Below, piece by piece: positions 55,305 to 63,235 of a DNA stretch of 64,000 nucleotides. The position numbers and the translations under genes are program-made. Under the pieces are notes generated by a model. The model saw nothing but the letters and a program-made list of their open reading frames with translations, did no database searches and was not told where the DNA came from. This DNA comes from Rhizobium redzepovicii (GTDB lineage: Bacteria; Pseudomonadota; Alphaproteobacteria; Rhizobiales; Rhizobiaceae), in assembly GCF_019793435.1 (NCBI RefSeq), contig NZ_JAILYH010000009.1, positions 186,001 to 250,000 on the forward strand, read 5' to 3'. Within the stretch, counting starts at the first letter, position 1; each line of letters starts with the position of its first letter.

Positions 55305-56957
55305 ATGTCTGAGATCGTCTATGATGCGCTGGTGATCGGCTCCGGCGCGGCGGGTTCTTTCGCGGTCAAAGAACTGACGGCGCAAGGACTATCCGTGCTC
55401 CTTCTGGAGGCAGGTCCTGCCGTCGGGCCTCAAGATTTCGACCCTGCACGCAAGAAGGCGCCCGCCAGCAGCATCAATATCTGGGAGCGCGCCCGCGCCA
55501 CGATCAAGGGCCAACCGATCCAGGCGCGGGCGGCTTTTTTTACCGAGCGCTTCAGCCATTTCTTCGTCAACGACCACAAGAATCCCTATACGACGCCGAA
55601 GGGCGAGCCTTTCCTGTGGATCCGCGGCCGCCAGGGCGGCGGGCGTCTTCACAGTTTCGGCCGCGTGCTGCTGCGCTGGACCGACGACGATTTCAAGATC
55701 CGGTCGCGCTCTGGAAAGGGCGTGGACTGGCCGGTCTCCTATGACGAGCTCACGCCTTTTTACGACGAGGTGGAAACCTATCTCGGGCTTTACGGCAACA
55801 AGGATGATGTGCCGAGCCTGCCGGATGGCATCTATGCCAAACCGGCAGGCCTGACCCCCGCCGAGCAGATCTTCAAGCAGGCAGTCGAAAGCCGCTGGCC
55901 AGAGAGGCACGTCGTCTCCTGGCGCTACATCGCGCCGGACGCCGAACGCATGCCGCGGCCGCTCAGGGACGCCAAGGCCACCGGCCGGCTGGCGGTCCGC
56001 TACGACGCCGTCGTTCGCCGCATCACCACCGACGAGAAAACCGGCCGCGCTACCGGCGCGGAATTCATCGATCGCAACACGGGTCATGTTTCGACTGCCC
56101 GTGCCGCAACGGTGGTTCTTTCCGCATCGCCGATCGAGAGCGTGCGGCTGCTGCTCAATTCGGTTTCGGCAAGACATCCTGACGGGCTCGGAAACAGCTC
56201 AGGCGTCCTCGGCCGCTATTTCATGGACCAGCTTCCCTGCCTCGCCTTCGGCTCCTTTTCGAAGGCGAAGGGCTGGGCGCAGGATGAATCCGCTCCGGCC
56301 GACCCGTTCTACAATCCATCGGGCGGGATCTTCATCCCCCGCTTCGGCGAGGGTGATGCCGCCCGCGGCGATTTCGACTACCAGGGCAGCGTCGGCCGGG
56401 CGCCGGTTTCGGGAGATGCCGATGCGCGACTCGCCTTCTTCGGCTTCGGCCGAATGCTGCCCTATGCCGACAATCGCATCACCCTCGATGGCGGGCGCAA
56501 GGACGCCTGGAACATTCCCGTGCCGCATATCCGCTGCGTCATGCAGTCGGAGGAGCAGGCGCTGCTTCGCATGCAGGAGGAGACGCTGATCGCCATGGTG
56601 GGCGAGGTCGGCGGAGAACTCGAATTCATCGGCTCGCCCACCGGCCTCAAGGAGATGGGCAAGGGCGCTTTCCCCGACGCCGATGCTTTCAGCCGCTTCA
56701 TGTTTCGCACATGGTTTCGCAAGACCATGTGCATGGGTGCGGCAATCCACGAAACCGGCGGTGCCCGCATGGGCGAAAGCCCGGACGTGTCGGTGCTCAA
56801 CCCTTTCAACCAGGTCTGGGATGCCCCGAACCTCATCGTCACCGACGCCAGCGCCTTTCCCGGCAGCGGCATCGCCGGCACGACGCTCACCGTCATGGCC
56901 CTGACGATCCGCGCCTGCCGAAACCTGGTCGACCGGTACCGGGCGGAACAGCTTTAA
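55305..56957 (+). CDS. GMC-family FAD oxidoreductase (glucoside 3-dehydrogenase-like)
   Basis: Flavoprotein of 550 aa with FAD-binding GSGAAG at 12-17, the GMC GGRLHSFGRVLLR segment and the C-terminal HETGGARMG...NLIVTDASAFPGSGIAG block with NLTV-like catalytic surroundings. The sequence resembles large subunits of glucoside/sugar 3-dehydrogenases, which oxidise the C3 hydroxyl. No small subunit or cytochrome gene is seen in the window. The ATG at 55305 begins right at the Rossmann fold. It is the last gene of the sugar operon. Confidence 0.82.
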   Translation: MSEIVYDALVIGSGAAGSFAVKELTAQGLSVLLLEAGPAVGPQDFDPARKKAPASSINIWERARATIKGQPIQARAAFFTERFSHFFVNDHKNPYTTPKGEPFLWIRGRQGGGRLHSFGRVLLRWTDDDFKIRSRSGKGVDWPVSYDELTPFYDEVETYLGLYGNKDDVPSLPDGIYAKPAGLTPAEQIFKQAVESRWPERHVVSWRYIAPDAERMPRPLRDAKATGRLAVRYDAVVRRITTDEKTGRATGAEFIDRNTGHVSTARAATVVLSASPIESVRLLLNSVSARHPDGLGNSSGVLGRYFMDQLPCLAFGSFSKAKGWAQDESAPADPFYNPSGGIFIPRFGEGDAARGDFDYQGSVGRAPVSGDADARLAFFGFGRMLPYADNRITLDGGRKDAWNIPVPHIRCVMQSEEQALLRMQEETLIAMVGEVGGELEFIGSPTGLKEMGKGAFPDADAFSRFMFRTWFRKTMCMGAAIHETGGARMGESPDVSVLNPFNQVWDAPNLIVTDASAFPGSGIAGTTLTVMALTIRACRNLVDRYRAEQL

Positions 56958-57066
56958 GGCGTGCTTGGAACGAGAGGCGGGGGTAACCGTTTCAGCTCGA
57001 TCAGTGGTCGTCATATAACCTTCGCACTGACATGCTCCTGTCAACAAAAGCAGGAAGGGAAAAACC

Positions 57067-57981
57067 ATGTCGCAATCACATCAGGACCAGCTCAGCCGGA
57101 TAAAGGCCGAAATCGCCGACAGCTTCGATGAGGAGCTGGAAATGCAGATGGAGGAGGACCGGCTGGACGATCTGGTCGCCGAGGGAATGTCGGAACCGGC
57201 CGAGCAGACGCTCGAGCGAAAGATCTATTTCCGCGAACTCTTCCGGCTGCAGCACGAACTGGTGCGGCTGCAGGATTGGGTGCAGCACAAGAAGCTGAAG
57301 GTCGTCGTGCTTTTCGAGGGCCGGGATTCGGCCGGCAAGGGCGGCGCGATCAAGCGCGTCACCCAGAGGCTCAATCCGCGCGTCTGCCGCACCGTCGCGC
57401 TGCCCGCCCCGACCGAGCGGGAGCGCCATCAATGGTATTTCCAGCGTTACGTCCCGCATCTCCCAACCGCTGGCGAGATCGTGCTCTTCGACCGCAGCTG
57501 GTACAATCGCGCCGGCGTCGAGCGCGTCATGGGGTTCTGCACCCCGGAAGAACTCGAGGAGTTCTTCCGCTCGGTGCCTGAATTCGAACGGATGCTGGTC
57601 CGCTCCGGCATCGTGCTGATCAAATACTGGTTTTCGATCACCGATGAGGAGCAGGAATTCCGCTTCAAGATGCGCATCCACGATCCGCTGAAGCAGTGGA
57701 AACTTTCACCGATGGATATGGAAAGCCGTGTCCACTGGGAGGAATATACCAAGGCCAAGGAAGAAATGCTGGCGCGCACCCACAGCAAGGATGCACCCTG
57801 GTGGGTGGTGCAGGCGGTGGACAAAAAACGGGCGCGATTGAACTGCATCGCCCATCTGCTCGAGCAGATCCCTTACGAGGATGTTCCGAAACCGGATATC
57901 GAGCTGCCGGATCGTATCCGCCACGCCGACTATAACAGGGCGCCGGTTCCGCCTGAAATGCACGTGCCGGAGCGATATTGA
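57067..57981 (+). CDS. ppk2: Polyphosphate kinase 2
   Basis: PPK2 of 304 aa, a single-domain form. Walker A reads EGRDSAGKGG (84-93), Walker B VLFDRSWYNR (139-148), and the lid region has ERERHQWYFQRY. It transfers phosphate between polyphosphate and nucleotides, usually making GTP or ATP from GDP or ADP. AGGAAGG-like sequence precedes the ATG. Monocistronic. Confidence 0.92.
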   Translation: MSQSHQDQLSRIKAEIADSFDEELEMQMEEDRLDDLVAEGMSEPAEQTLERKIYFRELFRLQHELVRLQDWVQHKKLKVVVLFEGRDSAGKGGAIKRVTQRLNPRVCRTVALPAPTERERHQWYFQRYVPHLPTAGEIVLFDRSWYNRAGVERVMGFCTPEELEEFFRSVPEFERMLVRSGIVLIKYWFSITDEEQEFRFKMRIHDPLKQWKLSPMDMESRVHWEEYTKAKEEMLARTHSKDAPWWVVQAVDKKRARLNCIAHLLEQIPYEDVPKPDIELPDRIRHADYNRAPVPPEMHVPERY

Positions 57982-58102
57982 GGCATAACTCTACCGGCCT
58001 TCACGGTCGCAGATGACGAGCGGACTCCAGCTTCGCCGAAGTTTCGGCTATCGCTATCCCACGTGTGAGCATGGTGCAGCGATAGTGCGCGGCCTTAGAA
58101 GA

Positions 58103-58978
58103 TCAGGCGGCGATGTTTCCGATTTGGTTGAGTTCGTCGATAGTCTCATCCGGCAGAACGAGCGCGGCAGCGGCGAGGTTTTCCCTCAGATGGCCAACGG
58201 ACGAGGTGCCGGGGATCAGCAGGATGTGCGGCGCGCGGCGTAGCAGCCAGGCGAGTGCCACCTGCATGGGCGTGGCATCAAGGCGTGCGGCGACATCGGA
58301 CAGGGTGGACGACTGCAGCGGGGTGAAGCCGCCGAGCGGGAAGAAGGGCACATAAGCGGTGCCATCGCGGGCGAGTTCGTCGATCAGGCGATCGTCGGCC
58401 CGGTGCGCAAGATTGTACTGGTTCTGCACGCAGACAATCTCGGTGATCCCGCGCCCTTCGGCGATCTGCTTCGATGTGGCGTTGCTTAAGCCCACGTGAC
58501 GGACCAAGCCCTGCCGCTGGAGATCGGCAAGCACCGTCAGGGGTGCTTCTATCGAGCCTTCCGCGGGGCCATGAACGTCGAACATGATTCTGAGGTTGAC
58601 GACGTCAAGCACCTCAAGCCCTAAATTACGAAGATTGTCGTGGACCGCCGCCGTCAGTTCTTCCGGTGAAAAGGCAGGGTTCCATGATCCATCCGTGCCG
58701 CGTCGTGCGCCGAGCTTGGTGACGATGACAAGGTCGTCACGATAAGGATGGAGCGCTTCACGGATGATCTGGTTGGTGACGTGCGGACCATAAAAATCGC
58801 TGGTGTCGATGTGGTCTACGCCGCTCTCAACCGCCTCGCGCAACACGGCCAAGGCCGCGCCATGATCCCTGGGCGGGCCAAAGACGCCTGGCCCGGCAAG
58901 CTGCATGGCTCCGTAGCCGAGGCGCTTCACGTTGCGGTCGCCGAGTTTGAAGGTTCCGGATTGATCGATGATGGACAT
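58103..58978 (-). CDS. Aldo/keto reductase
   Basis: AKR of 291 aa with catalytic Asp58, Tyr63 (DTSDFYGPH) and Lys88 (VIVTKLG), and the NADPH-binding end (LIPGTSSVGHLREN). The frame runs upstream to 59644 through the LysR gene, but the ATG at 58978 gives the usual size. It is divergent from a LysR regulator and probably controlled by it. Substrate unknown. Confidence 0.9.
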   Translation of the reverse strand: MSIIDQSGTFKLGDRNVKRLGYGAMQLAGPGVFGPPRDHGAALAVLREAVESGVDHIDTSDFYGPHVTNQIIREALHPYRDDLVIVTKLGARRGTDGSWNPAFSPEELTAAVHDNLRNLGLEVLDVVNLRIMFDVHGPAEGSIEAPLTVLADLQRQGLVRHVGLSNATSKQIAEGRGITEIVCVQNQYNLAHRADDRLIDELARDGTAYVPFFPLGGFTPLQSSTLSDVAARLDATPMQVALAWLLRRAPHILLIPGTSSVGHLRENLAAAALVLPDETIDELNQIGNIAA

Positions 58979-59001
58979 GACCTCACTCCTTTCAAGAGAT
59001 G

Positions 59002-59064
59002 ACGCCAAGATAGGCGTTGTCGGCGTGCTTGATAATTCGCTACAATCCGCACAGGCTGTGCGGA
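59002..59064. promoter_or_regulatory. Operators between the aldo/keto reductase and LysR genes
   Basis: Two inverted repeats lie in the 96-bp divergent gap: ACGCC-AAGATA-GGCGT at 59002-59017 and TCCGCACA-GGC-TGTGCGGA at 59046-59064. The second is a perfect 8-bp repeat just before the LysR start and overlaps its ribosome-binding site, suggesting autoregulation. Confidence 0.6.
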
Positions 59065-59074
59065 GTGGCGAACA

Positions 59075-59986
59075 GTGAAAGTCGATTTGGGCGATCTCAA
59101 TGCCTTCGTTGCGGTGGCGCGGGCCGGTGGTTTTCGCGAGGGCGCGCGTGTAAGCGGCGGCAGTGCTTCCTTCCTCAGCGAGGCGGTGCGTCGGCTGGAG
59201 GCCGAGCTCGGCGTCAGGCTCTTCAACCGCACGACACGCAGCGTCGTTCCGACCGAAGCGGGTAGAGGCTTGCTGGAGCGGCTCGGCCCTGCGCTGACCG
59301 AGGTGGAGTCTGCGCTCGACGTGGTCAACGGATTTCGCGACCGGCCGGCCGGCTCGCTGCGGCTCAATGTACCGGTCAGCGCGGCGCGGCTGGTGCTGCC
59401 CGCCATCGTTCCGCCGTTCCTCGAAGCCTATCCCGACATTCGCCTTGAGGTGATCACCGAGGAGAGTTTCGTCGATGTGCTCGCTGCCGGGTGCGATGCC
59501 GGCATCCGCTACGACGAACGGCTGGAGCAGGATATGATCGCCGTGCCGATCGGGCCGCGTGTCCAGCGCTTCGCCACCGCAGCTTCGCCTGTCTATCTCG
59601 ATCGCCATGGCCGGCCGCAGCATCCGAGCGAACTGCTCGGCCATGCCTGCCTGCTGGGCCGTTTTGCCAGCGGCGCGCTGACGACGCCATGGGAGTTCGA
59701 GCGAGACGGTGAGGTGGTGCGGGTCGAACCGTCAGGACCGTTGATCGTCAGGGTCGGCGGGGCGACCGATCTGACCGTCGACGCAGCGATCTCGGGCACC
59801 GGAATCATTTGCGTATTCGAGGACTGGCTGCGCCCCCACCTCGACACCGGCGCCCTCGAGCCCATCCTGGAACCCTGGTGGCAGCGCTTTTCCGGGCCGT
59901 TTCTCTATTACCCCGGACGGCGACTGGTGCCGGCGCCGCTCAGGGCATTTATCGATTTCGTCAAGGCCTCGAACAGGCAGGCTTGA
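59075..59986 (+). CDS. LysR-family transcriptional regulator
   Basis: LTTR of 303 aa with the N-terminal HTH (DLGDLNAFVAVARAGGFREG, FLSEAVRRLE) and the effector domain ending with a short PAPLRAFIDF. It begins with GTG, 9 bases after GGAG. It is of the subgroup often found next to aldo/keto reductases or efflux genes. Confidence 0.88.
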   Translation: MKVDLGDLNAFVAVARAGGFREGARVSGGSASFLSEAVRRLEAELGVRLFNRTTRSVVPTEAGRGLLERLGPALTEVESALDVVNGFRDRPAGSLRLNVPVSAARLVLPAIVPPFLEAYPDIRLEVITEESFVDVLAAGCDAGIRYDERLEQDMIAVPIGPRVQRFATAASPVYLDRHGRPQHPSELLGHACLLGRFASGALTTPWEFERDGEVVRVEPSGPLIVRVGGATDLTVDAAISGTGIICVFEDWLRPHLDTGALEPILEPWWQRFSGPFLYYPGRRLVPAPLRAFIDFVKASNRQA

Positions 59987-60001
59987 ACAGCGCTGGATCC
60001 G

Positions 60002-60481
60002 TCAAAGCTGGACCTCGGCATTGTCGCCCATATCGGGCTTGCTGTTCGAGACCGCTGCGGCGGCCATCTTGATATAGCTGATGATCGTGCCTGGACTGTC
60101 CCAGTATTCGGCCGAAGACGGGGTCATCTTGAGGATGCGGATGGAAGGATCGTCGGGATTGTCCCACCACGCCTTGGCCGGCGTCGCCCATAATTCCCTG
60201 ATCTTTTCGCGGTCGTTCTGCACCTCGGCCGTGCCCGACAGAGAAACGTATTTCTGCCCCTTGGTATCGGCAAAGGCGAGGCACACATTTGGCCAGCGGG
60301 CGATCTCATCGTCCTTGTGGCTGGCCACATCGGTCAGAAAATAGACCGCGTTCTCGAGCTGCGCGCTATAGGCGGACATCGGGCGGGCACGCAGATCGTC
60401 ACCGTTGCGGGTCGTCAGCATGCAAAACCCTATTCTGTCGATCAGTTCCCATACCCGCGTCGCATTGTTATGCTCGGCCAT
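60002..60481 (-). CDS. PNPOx-like general stress protein
   Basis: Protein of 159 aa of the pyridoxamine 5'-phosphate oxidase-like split-barrel family (GFCMLTTRNGDDLRARPM, LSGTAEVQNDREKI, WWDNPDDP). These bind FMN or related cofactors. GGAG six bases before the ATG at 60481 fixes the start; ATGs at 60487 and 60493 are alternatives. Confidence 0.87.
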   Translation of the reverse strand: MAEHNNATRVWELIDRIGFCMLTTRNGDDLRARPMSAYSAQLENAVYFLTDVASHKDDEIARWPNVCLAFADTKGQKYVSLSGTAEVQNDREKIRELWATPAKAWWDNPDDPSIRILKMTPSSAEYWDSPGTIISYIKMAAAAVSNSKPDMGDNAEVQL

Positions 60482-60576
60482 CGTCATCTCCATTTGGCAA
60501 GAGGAGACGAAGTAACCATTTGCCGTGGCCAATGTTCCGCAAACTCGACCACTGCCACCGTCCCTGCGCTTGTTTC

Positions 60577-60771
60577 TCAATGCACGCTTGGGGTTTCCAT
60601 GACCATTGCGAAGTCTTCAGCGACCAGTTCGCTGACGGCGATGAGAATTTCCTCGCGGGAAAAGCCTGAGATCAACGCGCGTTGGATGAGATCCTGCAGA
60701 TCCGGCTCCACGACATCGCGGCAATCCTCGAGGCGTTCTTCTGAAACGGTGAGGCTATTCAATTCGTCCAT
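60577..60771 (-). CDS. Small conserved hypothetical protein
   Basis: Protein of 64 aa (MDELNSLTVSEE, SGFSREEILIAVSELVAED), acidic and helical. I recognise no function. It lies 73 bp downstream of rpsU on the same strand and could be cotranscribed. The ATG at 60771 has AAAGGACAG upstream. Confidence 0.65.
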   Translation of the reverse strand: MDELNSLTVSEERLEDCRDVVEPDLQDLIQRALISGFSREEILIAVSELVAEDFAMVMETPSVH

Positions 60772-60844
60772 TGTCTGTCCTTTCCAGGGAATGCAACCGT
60801 CGAAGCTCGGCAAGCCGGTCGTACGCTCTTTGACTGGAATTGCT

Positions 60845-61078
60845 CTAACGGGCGGCCGTCCGCTTCGGCTTGGCGATCAGGCCTTCGCGCTGCAGCTGCT
60901 TGCGTGCCGCCTTACGCTGCCGGCTGATCGCCTGCGCCTTTTCCCTGACGCGCCGTTCGGAAGGTTTCTCATAGGCGCGCCGTTCCTTCATTTCGCGGAA
61001 CAGGCCTTCGCGCTGCATTTTCTTTTTCAAGACCCTGAGGGCCTGATCGACATTGTTGTCTCTGACAACTACCTGCAT
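60845..61078 (-). CDS. rpsU: 30S ribosomal protein S21
   Basis: Basic protein of 77 aa with the S21 pattern ([38 protein letters not shown]). It binds the small ribosomal subunit near the 3' end of 16S rRNA. GGAG precedes the ATG at normal spacing. Alphaproteobacteria often carry more than one S21 gene. Confidence 0.95.
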   Translation of the reverse strand: MQVVVRDNNVDQALRVLKKKMQREGLFREMKERRAYEKPSERRVREKAQAISRQRKAARKQLQREGLIAKPKRTAAR

Positions 61079-61104
61079 TTCGAATTCTCCGATGTAAGGG
61101 ACGC

Positions 61105-61257
61105 TTAACCGAGCTGCTCGGCGATGAGCGCCTGCAATTCACGGCGGGTGAGAAGGCATGGAAATGGCTTCCAAGTCTTGGCAGCGCGGCGAACGGTCTC
61201 GTCACCCTCACGCGAGTTCACCGCCGCAATCGCGGTGGCTGTATTGGTATTGATCAA
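61105..61257 (-). CDS. Small basic protein upstream of rpsU
   Basis: A short minus-strand frame begins at TTG (61257) after AAAGGA at good spacing and codes for 50 residues ([40 protein letters not shown]). It looks like a coding sequence rather than chance: basic, ordered composition and a clean stop 26 bp before rpsU. No family is recognised. It probably is cotranscribed with rpsU. Confidence 0.6.
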   Translation of the reverse strand: MINTNTATAIAAVNSREGDETVRRAAKTWKPFPCLLTRRELQALIAEQLG

Positions 61258-61705
61258 AAAGAAATCCTTTACCGGCCATTGCCGGCTTCATCGATTGTTT
61301 TGGATTTGACCACCGCGCTGCCTCAAGGGCGTGCGCCGATTCAGCCGATGTACAAGCGTCCCGTTCCTAAGCCTGCGACGGCTTCGAGTTCCACTTTGGC
61401 CCTAAAATAGTTGGCGTGGCGTGCAATTGCAACAGCTGAGCCGGATCGTTCGGTTTCAGGGCCCGGAATCACCCTTAGATATATTCATTGCGGATGTTCA
61501 AGTTTGCCGGGTATAGATTCGCTCGAATTTTCTTCAATTTGGCGTGAAAACGAAATTATTCGCCCAGAAATTAAGCAACGCCTGTATCGGTGATGACATT
61601 AACCTTTCATTAAATAACCTATTGACTTGCAGTATTAATAGGTTGTTAAAGGGGCCGCTTGCTGAGGTCAAAACTGACCCGCCATAATAATTTAAGGAGA
61701 GAGCG
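61258..61705. other. AT-rich intergenic promoter region
   Basis: About 450 bp with no supported gene. It must contain the rpsU-side promoter on the minus strand and the RapA-type promoter on the plus strand. An 8-bp inverted repeat AACCTATT/AATAGGTT (61616-61644) lies about 60 bp before the RapA-type start and overlaps a TTGACT box, so it may be a regulatory site. Confidence 0.5.
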
Positions 61706-62413
61706 ATGGCTTCGCCGATACACGCAACCGATGATAGTGCAACATTTCTAGAAACTGACGTAATTTCCGGTAATCTGCTTTCCAACGATTCATCCGATAA
61801 CGGCCACCTGTTCCTGCGCGCCTTCGACGGCGAGACCGTTGGCGCCAAGAGCGGCAACAGCCAGATCACCGAGATCCATGGCGACTACGGCACGTTCTTC
61901 GTCAAGCCGGACGGTAGCTACACCTATGTCCTGAGCGATGCTGCCAAGATCGGCTTCGCCAACGGCGAATCGTACCAGGAAAAGGTTTCCTACAAGATCT
62001 CCGACGGCAGCGGTCATACCGACGTCGGCCTGTTCACTTTGAACATTCAGGGCGTAACCCAGGTCAAGCCGATCGCGGTTGATGATGTCTACAACTTCAC
62101 CGAAGGCCATGCCATTGGTGGCAACGTTCTGGATAACGACATTGCCGGCGACAACGGCAAGATGTTCCTCCGCCAGTTCCTGACCACCAAGGTAGACGGC
62201 ACTGCCGACGCTGTAACCGACGTTGCCGGGACCTACGGCACGTTCCATGTCAAGTCGGACGGCACGTTCACCTACGACCTGAACACAGATCTGAATGACG
62301 GTCAAACCTACACGGAAGTTCTCCGTTACTACAAGATCTCCGACGGCGAAGGCCACACGGACACTGCCAAGGTGACGCTCAACATCACCGGCACCGACGC
62401 TCATATCGCCTGA
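61706..62413 (+). CDS. rapA: RapA-type secreted cadherin-like (VCBS/CHDL) protein
   Basis: Protein of 235 aa made of two tandem cadherin-like domains, each ending in the same pattern (YGTFFVKPDGSYTY...YKISDGSGHTD and YGTFHVKSDGTFTY...YKISDGEGHTD). Length and architecture fit rhizobial RapA1/RapA2, calcium-binding surface lectins exported by the PrsDE type I system. There is no N-terminal signal peptide, as expected for that route. GGAGAGAG precedes the ATG and a terminator follows. It probably binds the exopolysaccharide and aids biofilm formation. Confidence 0.85.
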   Translation: MASPIHATDDSATFLETDVISGNLLSNDSSDNGHLFLRAFDGETVGAKSGNSQITEIHGDYGTFFVKPDGSYTYVLSDAAKIGFANGESYQEKVSYKISDGSGHTDVGLFTLNIQGVTQVKPIAVDDVYNFTEGHAIGGNVLDNDIAGDNGKMFLRQFLTTKVDGTADAVTDVAGTYGTFHVKSDGTFTYDLNTDLNDGQTYTEVLRYYKISDGEGHTDTAKVTLNITGTDAHIA

Positions 62414-62439
62414 TCAGTTGCGATAGTCTGTGAGACGTG

Positions 62440-62468
62440 ACGCCCGCCGTGCAATCGGCGGGCGTTTT
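62440..62468 (+). terminator. Rho-independent terminator
   Basis: ACGCCCGCCG (62440-62449) pairs with CGGCGGGCGT (62456-62465) over TGCAAT and is followed by TTT. It ends the rapA-type gene. Confidence 0.88.
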
Positions 62469-62581
62469 CGTATATTTGTGTGTCTTGACGGCACCTGACT
62501 TATTCCGCCGAAAATAATTCTTTTTAGCTAGTTCTTATATAAGCTAGGGAAGCGTAGTCTCGAAGTTCGGAGGACACGCCC

Positions 62582-62770
62582 TTGACCGAACACATCGAAC
62601 CCAAGCAAATTGAGACCGATGATCTGACGAAAGTCTGGTCGGTAACCGAGTACTGCGCTCGCCATCGGATAGATGCCGAGGAACAGGCGCTGTTGCTCAA
62701 ACTTTTCGGGCCATTCGCGACAGCCTGCGAACTGCTTCACAATGCCAAGCGCGCACCACGATTCAGATGA
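62582..62770 (+). CDS. Small conserved hypothetical protein
   Basis: Protein of 62 aa, starting at TTG after GGAGGA (DDLTKVWSVTEYCARHRIDA, LLLKLFGPFATACELLHNA). It is helical and looks conserved among rhizobia as far as I recall. No function is assigned. Its promoter may be the TTGACG/AATAAT-like region after the preceding terminator. Confidence 0.65.
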   Translation: MTEHIEPKQIETDDLTKVWSVTEYCARHRIDAEEQALLLKLFGPFATACELLHNAKRAPRFR

Positions 62771-63046
62771 GCCTTGTATATTTCCTTTGATCTTCTGGCA
62801 CATACCAACTCGTCGGCGAACGAGGCTGCCAGACGTCGCGTGACTGGGTGACACCCGGCCACCCTGACTGTTAAAAAAGCGCGGCGCCATTCCACGCGAA
62901 TGGGCAGCGCCTGCCGCGAGAAGCGTGAATGACAAGCCGTCTTCGGGCGGCCGTGAGCCCTTCCGTATCTTCACGTCCCCGAAGATTCCTGAATTGCTCC
63001 TCACCCTCTGCACAAAATCTGCAATCCGGCGCGGCATGTTTCCGCC
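62771..63046. other. Intergenic region, no gene recognised
   Basis: About 275 bp between two small genes. Open frames on either strand show no family pattern. Confidence 0.5.
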
Positions 63047-63235
63047 ATGAGCACGAACGACATCCAGCCCGGCGACCCATCCCCAGCTTTGCCGGAACGC
63101 CTGCGCAATGACGGGTGGTGGCTTGCACAGGAGCCTCAAGACTCGCCTGCCGCGGCGAGGTTGGGAAGCAGGCTCATCGTGATCGAAACGCAGCATCCGC
63201 AAGAGGAACAGCAATGGATACAGCCAATACTTTGA
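63047..63235 (+). CDS. Possible small protein before the DUF4173 gene
   Basis: Frame of 62 aa (MSTNDIQPGDPSPALPERLR, DGWWLAQEPQDSPAA). It overlaps the start of the membrane protein gene by 22 bp, suggesting coupling. Support is weak: no clear family and no strong ribosome-binding site. Confidence 0.4.
   Translation: MSTNDIQPGDPSPALPERLRNDGWWLAQEPQDSPAAARLGSRLIVIETQHPQEEQQWIQPIL

Noticed and set aside
59075..59644. Upstream extension of the aldo/keto reductase frame through the LysR gene
   Set aside because: The AKR fold starts at the ATG at 58978; the extension lies antisense to the LysR coding region.
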